Shown: positions 1-4,644 of the stretch, piece after piece
How positions within the stretch are numbered: the stretch's first letter is position 1
Layout of the letters: the number at the start of each line of letters is the position of its first letter
NCBI GenBank assembly: GCA_029287105.1
Contig: JARFRT010000425.1
Span: 1-8,410 of the forward strand
From: Akkermansiaceae bacterium
Lineage (GTDB): Bacteria; Verrucomicrobiota; Verrucomicrobiia; Verrucomicrobiales; Akkermansiaceae
Direction: 5' to 3'
Length of the DNA: 8,410 nt
The notes under the pieces: model-generated
Databases searched by the model: none
What the model saw: only the letters and a program-made list of their open reading frames with translations
Told to the model about the DNA's origin: nothing
Position numbers and translations under genes: made by a program

Positions 1-201
1 GGTGTAATCAGGCGGATTATGACCCGTATGGTGAGGTTGGTGAGAAATCGGATGACTTGCAAGGCGATTGTTTGGCTGGTGGCAAGGGGGCAATTCGGGC
101 GAGGCATTGGGGTGAAGATAATTGCAGAGTCAAGATTTCGAGCTTGATTTTGAGCTCGTTCTGGGCGAAGAAAGCACCGCTAACATTACCCATCCTACAA
201 C
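1..201. other. unassigned left-edge sequence upstream of ferredoxin
   Basis: No gene can be supported here. A + strand frame (3-209) is free of stops but has no convincing start and an unremarkable composition. On the - strand a short frame beginning with ATG at 107-105 stays open to the left edge and could be the N-terminus of a divergent gene, but there is no ribosome binding site and only about 35 codons are visible. The + strand is G-rich to about 115. A short hairpin lies at 139-158. The promoter of the ferredoxin operon is expected in this stretch, but I see no convincing -35/-10 pair. Confidence 0.3.
139..158. repeat. short inverted repeat upstream of ferredoxin
   Basis: CGAGCT at 139-144 is the exact reverse complement of AGCTCG at 153-158, with an 8-nt loop. 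There is no T-run after it, so it is not a typical intrinsic terminator. It lies 44 nt before the ferredoxin start and could be a small operator, a 5' leader hairpin or chance. Confidence 0.3.
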
Positions 202-435
202 ATGGCCGATAAAGAAGATATTAATCCTGAAAATGTGAAGGGCGCTTTCTACGTGGATAGTCAGTGCATCGATTGTGACCTGTGCCGCGAGACGGCACCC
301 AACAATTTTTCTCGTGAAGAAGACGAGGGATATTCCTACGTGCACAAGCAGCCAGAAAACGATGAGGAGCGCGAGCAGTGCATTGAGGCCATGGAGGGCT
401 GTCCCGTCGAGGCCATTGGCGACGATGGGGAGTAA
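202..435 (+). CDS. single-cluster ferredoxin, [4Fe-4S] or [3Fe-4S]
   Basis: A 77-residue soluble electron carrier of the bacterial monocluster ferredoxin type. Cys22, Cys25 and Cys28 form a C-x2-C-x2-C motif, and Cys67 followed by Pro supplies the fourth ligand, the pattern expected for one [4Fe-4S] cluster. An extra Cys60 has no obvious disulfide partner. The protein is very acidic (23 Asp/Glu against 6 Lys/Arg), typical of ferredoxins that dock onto basic partner surfaces. Length fits the family. ATG at 202 is the only reasonable start; the bases before it are C/A-rich with no Shine-Dalgarno sequence. The 3' end overlaps the next gene by 11 nt, so the two are probably translationally coupled. 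The redox partner cannot be told from the sequence. Confidence 0.92.
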   Translation: MADKEDINPENVKGAFYVDSQCIDCDLCRETAPNNFSREEDEGYSYVHKQPENDEEREQCIEAMEGCPVEAIGDDGE

Positions 436-871
436 TCCCAATAATCCTGCGAACCCTGCCGATTCCGGTGGGCGATCGAAAAAAGCAAGGGCCCGAAACA
501 ACAAGGCGCCCATTGGGGTTCGCAAAGCGCGTGCCCGCATTCTTGCCGAGTGGCGAGGTGGGCTGGACCCACCGAATCCCGAGCGAAATATTCACCAACC
601 CGGTGAGTATCTCGAAGGCTTGCTGAAGGCCATTGGTCTCTCGGAGGGGATCGATGAGCAGCGGTTGAAAGACGTGTGGAGCCTGGTCGCCGGCCCGTTT
701 GTTTCCCAGCATACCGTCCCCGAGTCCATCCGTGGCGGGGTGCTTGTTTTGCGCGTGTTGCAGCCGGCGATGAAGTTTCATCTTCAGCAGATGAGCGCCA
801 AGCTGTTGGAAAACCTTCATCGCGAGCTGGGCGAGAATATTGTCAAACAGGTGGTTTTCAAGATCGGGTAA
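425..871 (+). CDS. DUF721 / DciA-like protein
   Basis: A 148-residue protein with a basic, Arg/Lys-rich and probably disordered N-terminus (residues 17-45) and a DUF721 core at about 61-147. The core shows the family pattern: a conserved Trp at 85 in DVWSLVAG, then HTVPESIRGGVLVLRV, then a helix ending in a Leu-rich segment and a short final strand. DciA, the best-studied DUF721 protein, acts as a loader or operator of the replicative helicase DnaB in bacteria lacking DnaC/DnaI, so a replication role is plausible here by family. The frame is open further upstream to 275, but that part overlaps the ferredoxin out of frame and reads like shadow sequence. ATG at 425, just inside the ferredoxin stop, gives a normal family length. 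The next gene follows after 11 nt. Confidence 0.8.
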   Translation: MGSNPNNPANPADSGGRSKKARARNNKAPIGVRKARARILAEWRGGLDPPNPERNIHQPGEYLEGLLKAIGLSEGIDEQRLKDVWSLVAGPFVSQHTVPESIRGGVLVLRVLQPAMKFHLQQMSAKLLENLHRELGENIVKQVVFKIG

Positions 872-882
872 ATCGGCAAGTT

Positions 883-1545
883 ATGGTCAAGTCACGCATT
901 CACGATTGTGAGAACTGGATCTTTGATTGGTCCGGCACCCTGGTTGATGACCTGGCGATGGTCTTGAACGCCACCAATCACGTCCTGCGTCATTATGGAA
1001 AAGATGAGATCGGGCGGGATGACTTCCGGATGCGCTTTCGCCTTCCCTACTCGGGTTTCTATGATGAGATTCTCCCGGGTGTGCCGTTGCCAGAGCTGGA
1101 AGATCACTTCCGGGTGGGTTTTGCCGATTCCCAAGCGGCCGGGGTAAAGTCGCCCCTGCTTCCCTGGGCGGTGGAATTTCTTCAGTGCCTGCAGGCGCGG
1201 AACAAGCGGATGTTCATCCTGAGCTCGATGGATGCCCCGGCCTTTGACCGCCATGCGCGGGAACTGGGTGTGGATCACTTTTTTGAGGCCACCTATGCCG
1301 GAGTGCTGGACAAGCGCGATCAGATTCACCGGGTGATGGATTCCCATCAGCTGGATGCGGCGCGCACTGTTTTTCTGGGTGACATGTGCCATGATGTCGA
1401 GACGGCCAGACACGGCGGGGTTGCCTCCATCGCCTTACTGACGGGTTATCAAAATGCCGCACAGCTTTCCGGGTCGAACCCCGATCTTATGGCGGATGAC
1501 CTGTTGGAAATCCTGCAGTTACTGGAAGCCGCCCGGGTGGATTAG
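883..1545 (+). CDS. HAD-superfamily hydrolase with variant motif I (DWSGT)
   Basis: A 220-residue HAD-fold protein, similar in length to phosphoglycolate phosphatase-like enzymes. Motif I is FDWSGTLVDD with the nucleophile Asp15; the usual second Asp (acid/base) is Ser17. Motif II is FILSS (Ser114 or Ser115), motif III is Lys144 in LDKRDQ, and motif IV is GDMCHD with Asp167 and Asp171 for Mg2+. Residues of about 25-90 form a helical C1 cap. The gene frame runs open to 676, but the upstream part overlaps DUF721; ATG at 883, 11 nt after that gene, is the natural start and puts motif I at the usual distance from the N-terminus. It lies 54 nt before folB. It may be a small-molecule phosphatase, but phosphonoacetaldehyde hydrolases also lack the second Asp, so the substrate is open. 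Confidence 0.85.
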   Translation: MVKSRIHDCENWIFDWSGTLVDDLAMVLNATNHVLRHYGKDEIGRDDFRMRFRLPYSGFYDEILPGVPLPELEDHFRVGFADSQAAGVKSPLLPWAVEFLQCLQARNKRMFILSSMDAPAFDRHARELGVDHFFEATYAGVLDKRDQIHRVMDSHQLDAARTVFLGDMCHDVETARHGGVASIALLTGYQNAAQLSGSNPDLMADDLLEILQLLEAARVD

Positions 1546-1599
1546 GGGTTCACCGGAATACTCAATCCCCGCGCCTGAATCACCCCAGCCCCCCACTCT

Positions 1600-2001
1600 A
1601 TGAAAAGTTCAGATCAAATATTCATCCGCGGCCTGCGTGTCCGCTGTTGCATCGGAGTGCCTGAGCAGGAGCGCGCCCAACCCCAGGAGCTTGTGATCAA
1701 CGCCAACTTTTCGCCCCTGGTCTCGCCGGGGCCGCTGAACGATGACATCGGGCGCACGATTGATTACCATGCCGTTGCCATCCGTCTCGATGAGATTGCG
1801 GGTGCTCGTCCCCGGAAACTGATCGAAACCCTCGCCGAGGACCTGGCCGCCATGGTGCTCGATGAGTTTCCGGTGAATGCGGTCAGCATCGAAATTGAAA
1901 AATTCATCCTGCCAAACACGCGCTGCGTCGGTGTTGCCATCACCCGGCACACCGGTGAGGATGCCGCCGGGCAGGGTGACGAAAAACCCCTCGGCATTTG
2001 A
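1600..2001 (+). CDS. folB: dihydroneopterin aldolase
   Basis: A 133-residue cytoplasmic enzyme that cleaves 7,8-dihydroneopterin to 6-hydroxymethyl-7,8-dihydropterin and glycolaldehyde in tetrahydrofolate synthesis. It shows the whole FolB pattern: IFIRGLRVRCCIGVPEQER, then TIDYHAV, KLIETLAEDLA, and IEIEKF followed by GVAITR. Glu22, Tyr56, Glu76 and Lys101 match the positions of the substrate-binding and catalytic residues known from the Staphylococcus aureus enzyme (Glu22, Tyr54, Glu74, Lys100). Length is about ten residues over the core because of a short polar C-terminal tail. ATG at 1600 is preceded by a C-rich stretch with no Shine-Dalgarno. It is the last gene of the run starting with the ferredoxin; no other folate gene is in the window. 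Confidence 0.93.
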   Translation: MKSSDQIFIRGLRVRCCIGVPEQERAQPQELVINANFSPLVSPGPLNDDIGRTIDYHAVAIRLDEIAGARPRKLIETLAEDLAAMVLDEFPVNAVSIEIEKFILPNTRCVGVAITRHTGEDAAGQGDEKPLGI

Positions 2002-2002
2002 T

Positions 2003-2090
2003 GCCGAAGGCTGATGCGGCCAGTCAGTCCGTTGCCGACTGCGGCGATGATGGTATCCGGGGGTTGAATTCCGCGGAAGGCGGATGCGGC
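2003..2090. repeat. imperfect 18-nt direct repeat, two copies
   Basis: The 18 bases at 2003-2020 (GCCGAAGGCTGATGCGGC) recur at 2073-2090 with 16 of 18 identical; the copies start 70 bp apart. Both lie in the 167-nt gap between folB and the sigma factor gene, the second copy 78 nt before the sigma start. They could be binding sites for a regulator of the sigma gene or copies of a small dispersed repeat. Nothing else in the gap is recognisable, apart from a C/T-rich run just before the sigma start. Confidence 0.45.
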
Positions 2091-2168
2091 TTTGACATGT
2101 CAGGCACCATGCCCCATGATGACCTCGCCCTTTGCCCCTTACCTTCACCCTTATCATTCGGCTGACGC

Positions 2169-2780
2169 ATGGCTAAACAGAGAAAATCAGTTGATCCTGA
2201 CGCGGATCTTGTCCAACGCGCACAAGATGGCGATACCCGTGCCTTTGACGAACTCGTCATGAAGTACAACCGCAAGCTCTACGGGCTCGTCTATCACATG
2301 ACTTCGAACAAGGAGGACACCCATGACCTGCTCCAGGACATCTTCGCCAAGGCTTACCGGTCGCTGCGACGCTTCCGCGGCAACTCCACGTTCTACACCT
2401 GGATTTACTCGATTTCGGTCAATATGACCCTGAATTTCCTCAAAAAGAGGAAACGCAGGGCCGGATACAGCTTTGATGACATCGATTCCGGTATCCAGAA
2501 CGATCCCGCCTTCATCGACCAGGCCCACCATGCGAACCCGCGTCGGCAGTCGAATATCCATGAACTTCAAAAAAAATTGAACGAAGCCCTGCAAGAACTG
2601 TCTGAAGACCATAGATCGGTAGTGACCATGTTTGACATCCAGGGCATGCCACACGCCGAAATCAGTCGTATCCTCGGGGTTTCGGAAGGAACCGTACGAT
2701 CGAGGCTCTACTACGCCCACAAGCAGCTCCAAGGATATCTCGAGGAATTTATTTCCCCCACCCACTCACCGGAAGAATAA
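2169..2780 (+). CDS. ECF-type RNA polymerase sigma factor
   Basis: A 203-residue sigma-70 family protein of the extracytoplasmic-function (RpoE-like) group. Region 2 spans about 26-96, including DLLQDIFAKAYRSLRRF and the STFYTWIYSISVN stretch that contacts and melts the -10 element, followed by a basic KKRKRR segment at 92-97. An acidic, poorly conserved linker runs about 101-135. Region 4 spans about 137-190 and contains the helix-turn-helix HAEISRILGVSEGTVRSRLYYA that reads the -35 element. There is no region 1.1 or region 3, as expected. ATG at 2169 gives a standard N-terminus ahead of region 2. The start is preceded by a C/T-rich stretch without Shine-Dalgarno. A small membrane protein and an exported PDZ protein follow, a setting that suggests control by a membrane-bound partner. 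Its target promoters cannot be read off here. Confidence 0.93.
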   Translation: MAKQRKSVDPDADLVQRAQDGDTRAFDELVMKYNRKLYGLVYHMTSNKEDTHDLLQDIFAKAYRSLRRFRGNSTFYTWIYSISVNMTLNFLKKRKRRAGYSFDDIDSGIQNDPAFIDQAHHANPRRQSNIHELQKKLNEALQELSEDHRSVVTMFDIQGMPHAEISRILGVSEGTVRSRLYYAHKQLQGYLEEFISPTHSPEE

Positions 2781-2862
2781 GCCCGACCAGACAGCCCGAC
2801 CACTCACCCGACCCGATCAGCGCACTGAACCAACAAGCAATCGAGCGCATAGCGAGGCAAAC

Positions 2863-2890
2863 CCGCCGTTAATTATCCGCCGTTAATTTA
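2863..2890. repeat. tandem repeat, 12 identical bases at period 14
   Basis: CCGCCGTTAATT occurs at 2863-2874 and again at 2877-2888, so a 14-bp unit is repeated twice with only the last two bases differing. It sits just upstream of the candidate promoter at 2907-2934. A period of 14 bp does not match the helical repeat, but paired sites of this kind can bind an activator next to the -35 element. Earlier in the same 223-nt gap (2781-2815) there are several CCCGACC-like words; otherwise the gap holds only the promoter and the inverted repeat described separately. Confidence 0.45.
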
Positions 2891-2900
2891 AAAACTCCTT

Positions 2901-2936
2901 ATATTCTTGCATTCCTAGCTATTTTTTTTAGAATAT
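2901..2936. repeat. inverted repeat overlapping candidate promoter
   Basis: ATATTCT at 2901-2907 is the exact reverse complement of AGAATAT at 2930-2936, separated by 22 nt that include a run of eight T (2922-2929). The left arm touches the -35 element and the right arm covers most of the -10 element of the candidate promoter, the geometry of a repressor operator. A hairpin in RNA is less likely, since the loop is long and the arms are AT-rich. Confidence 0.4.
2907..2934 (+). promoter_or_regulatory. candidate sigma70-type promoter for the small membrane protein gene
   Basis: TTGCAT at 2907-2912 and TAGAAT at 2929-2934 are separated by 16 nt. The -10 matches the TATAAT consensus at five of six positions, the -35 only at TTG. 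Transcription would begin near 2941, leaving a C/T-rich leader of about 60 nt before the ATG at 3004. The local AT-richness contrasts with the surrounding sequence. This would let the membrane protein be made independently of the sigma gene. No ECF-type GAAC...TCT pair was convincing in this gap. Confidence 0.4.
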
Positions 2937-3003
2937 CGCCTAGTCTTCCCATTTTCCTGTTTTTCCCTGCTTCATTTCCCATTCCACCCCACCCATCCGA
3001 CTC

Positions 3004-3375
3004 ATGCACGACGAAAATTTTCAAGATGTCCAGAATCTGATTGCGCTTAAGCGGCACGAGCAGCCTGACGATGCTTATTTCGAGGAGTTCCTTGATGAGT
3101 TTCATCGTCGTCAGCGTCAGGAGTTGCTCCAGCGTTCGTCGCGCAGTCTCTTTTTTGAGCGTGTGAGCACCTGGTTTTCGGGTGGCAGCAAGATGCGGGT
3201 CGTCTATACCGGGGGGGCCGCCTATGCCGCGGTCATGCTGGGATTCTTTTTCTGGCCCAAGGGGGATACCCCGGTGCAGGTGGAGATGAACACCACACCG
3301 ATTGAACACGTCAAGGAGCAGAAAGACATGCTCACTCCGGATAAGGACAAGGAACCTGTGCACGAGGCCTACTAG
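3004..3375 (+). CDS. small one-pass membrane protein, candidate anti-sigma factor
   Basis: A 123-residue protein with a charged N-terminal domain (1-64), one transmembrane segment at about 65-84, and a short polar tail (85-123). The basic residues before the membrane segment (Lys63, Arg65) predict a cytoplasmic N-terminus. Residues 12-45 form an amphipathic, probably helical stretch containing LKRHEQPDDAYFEEFLDEFHRRQRQELL. There is no cysteine anywhere, so the usual zinc-binding anti-sigma motif (HxxxCxxC) is absent. The place directly after an ECF sigma gene, the cytoplasm-membrane-periplasm layout and the exported protein gene after it all fit an anti-sigma factor, but this is inferred from context, not from a recognised domain. 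The gap of 223 nt after the sigma gene and a candidate own promoter suggest partly separate control. ATG at 3004 follows a C/T-rich leader without Shine-Dalgarno. Confidence 0.75.
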   Translation: MHDENFQDVQNLIALKRHEQPDDAYFEEFLDEFHRRQRQELLQRSSRSLFFERVSTWFSGGSKMRVVYTGGAAYAAVMLGFFFWPKGDTPVQVEMNTTPIEHVKEQKDMLTPDKDKEPVHEAY

Positions 3376-3608
3376 CGTTTCGAATCCAAGGAATTTGGAG
3401 CACGAGCGTGGCGGAACAACAGGGTAGCAACACCGAGCCGGAAGATGTTTCCCCTGAAACGCCTGGTGCGGAAATTTCTCAGCGGGGCGTGGGTTCTCAC
3501 CGTCGGAACAGGATCTTGCCGCCGCATCCTTTGAGCGTCCGGTGGACATTTAACTTGCAGCCAGCGCGGGTGTTGACGATGATCCCAACAATGACCACCA
3601 GAAATTTT

Positions 3609-4514
3609 ATGAAAAGAAACACCCCATCCTTGCATCGCAAACTTGCGGCACTGGCCAAGCTCGGCGTCATCGGCCTCTCGATTTCCTCCATGCAGGCACA
3701 GAGCGTGCATTTCGCGGCACTTGAGTCGAAAGGGGGCAAGGCCTCTGACTCCTCCTGTGTTGTGCTTGATGACAAGGGGACGATCGTCACCGTGGTCGAA
3801 CTCGGCGCCGATGTTCAAAAAGCCACTCTCGTTGCCGGCGGTCAAAACGTGCCGCTGAAGTACATCGTCAACGATGCCGATAGTCGGGTCGCTATCTATC
3901 AGGTTCCTGCCGCATCCATGGGGATGATCAAGAAGCCCGCCCTGCCCGGTTCCTCGTTGTCACTCAAGGCATCCCAGCCGGTTTTCACCTCCGCCACCGA
4001 CCGCTCCGACACGGCACGCGTGGTGAGCCGGGTCAACCGTTTTCAGGGCAAGGTCCTGCCTCTTGCCGTTATTCGTGTCAACCACGCCAAGGCGGTTCCG
4101 CAACCCGGGAGCGGAATCTATGATGCCGGCGGGAAGCTTGTCGGTCTGGTGCGCCAGGCCGTGCATAACGTGCCTCACAGTAGTTACTGTCTGCCGGCCG
4201 AGGTCATTGACCGGATCCGCAGCGACCATCAACGCAACGGTCGGGTCAGTCGGTGTTGGATCGGGATCATCATGGATGAGTTGGTGGCGGCTCCGATTGT
4301 GGAAAGTGTGCGTCCGGACTCGCCTGCCAAAAAGGCAGGGCTGGAAAACGGGGACGTCATTCTGAGCATTGGGGAGCAGCCGGTGAGTGAGTATGCCGAG
4401 GTGGTGGATGCCTTTTACTATCTTGTTGCCGGAGAGCCCAAGAAATTCAGCGTGCTTCGCGGCACGCAGGTCAAGGAGTTCGACGTCATTCCCGAGGTAA
4501 GTCCGGGGCGTTAA
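3609..4514 (+). CDS. exported PDZ protein with degenerate trypsin-like (HtrA-like) domain
   Basis: A 301-residue protein. Residues 1-30 look like a signal peptide (basic n-region, then hydrophobic LAALAKLGVIGLSISS), with cleavage near 30. Residues of about 34-205 follow the strand pattern of HtrA-type proteases, but the catalytic His appears replaced by Glu64 (TVVELGA where TNNHVV is usual) and the Asp region reads DADSRVAIYQV with Arg where DLAVL has Asp. A Ser at 168 (PGSGIYD) sits where the nucleophile would be. Residues of about 215-295 form one PDZ domain (CWIGIIMDE, SPAKKAGLENGDVILSIGEQPV). It is probably a non-catalytic periplasmic peptide sensor or scaffold, maybe linked to the upstream membrane protein and sigma factor. 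The frame is open back to a GTG at 3408 with GGAG seven bases before it; I prefer ATG 3609 because it places the signal peptide at the N-terminus. ATG 3591 is another option. Confidence 0.72.
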   Translation: MKRNTPSLHRKLAALAKLGVIGLSISSMQAQSVHFAALESKGGKASDSSCVVLDDKGTIVTVVELGADVQKATLVAGGQNVPLKYIVNDADSRVAIYQVPAASMGMIKKPALPGSSLSLKASQPVFTSATDRSDTARVVSRVNRFQGKVLPLAVIRVNHAKAVPQPGSGIYDAGGKLVGLVRQAVHNVPHSSYCLPAEVIDRIRSDHQRNGRVSRCWIGIIMDELVAAPIVESVRPDSPAKKAGLENGDVILSIGEQPVSEYAEVVDAFYYLVAGEPKKFSVLRGTQVKEFDVIPEVSPGR

Positions 4515-4528
4515 CGGGTTTTTCAGTT

Positions 4529-4622
4529 CTAAGCTCTAAACCCCTGGCTCCAAGGGATGGTGACGGCACGCATGATGCGGGTCGTATTTTTTGGAGTTTA
4601 GGGTTTCAAACTTAAAGCTTAG
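4529..4622. repeat. imperfect long inverted repeat before helicase gene
   Basis: The left arm (4529-4553) begins CTAAGCTCTAA and ends CTCCAA. The right arm (4591-4622) begins TTGGAG and ends TTAAAGCTTAG. The outer 11 bases pair at 10 positions, and the inner 14 (4540-4553 with 4591-4604) at 10. The right arm has 7 extra bases (4605-4611), and the loop is 37 nt. The arms are AT-rich compared with the genes around. The element fills most of the 130-nt gap between the PDZ gene and the helicase gene and could be a terminator-like structure, a leader hairpin or a small dispersed palindromic repeat. There is a T6 run at 4587-4592. Confidence 0.5.
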
Positions 4623-4644
4623 TGACTATCTCTCCGCCCGCACA

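Noticed and set aside
1..107. Possible divergent gene start on the - strand at the left edge
   Set aside because: Only about 35 codons are visible, with no ribosome binding site or recognisable motif; not enough to call.
275..424. Upstream extension of the DUF721 frame into the ferredoxin gene
   Set aside because: It is entirely inside the ferredoxin coding sequence in another frame and has no family resemblance.
221..820. Long open frame (199 codons) on the - strand opposite the ferredoxin and DUF721 genes
   Set aside because: It is antisense to two recognisable genes, shows no known motif and reads as a codon-bias shadow.
676..882. Upstream extension of the HAD protein frame
   Set aside because: It overlaps the DUF721 gene out of frame and would place motif I far from the N-terminus; ATG 883 is standard.
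2780..2816. Repeated CCCGACC words after the sigma gene stop
   Set aside because: The words are short, irregularly spaced and without pairing or T-run; they are probably low-complexity sequence.
4591..4644. TTG-started N-terminal extension of the helicase
   Set aside because: The added 18 residues lie in the inverted repeat, and homologues begin close to the Q-motif, as with ATG 4645.
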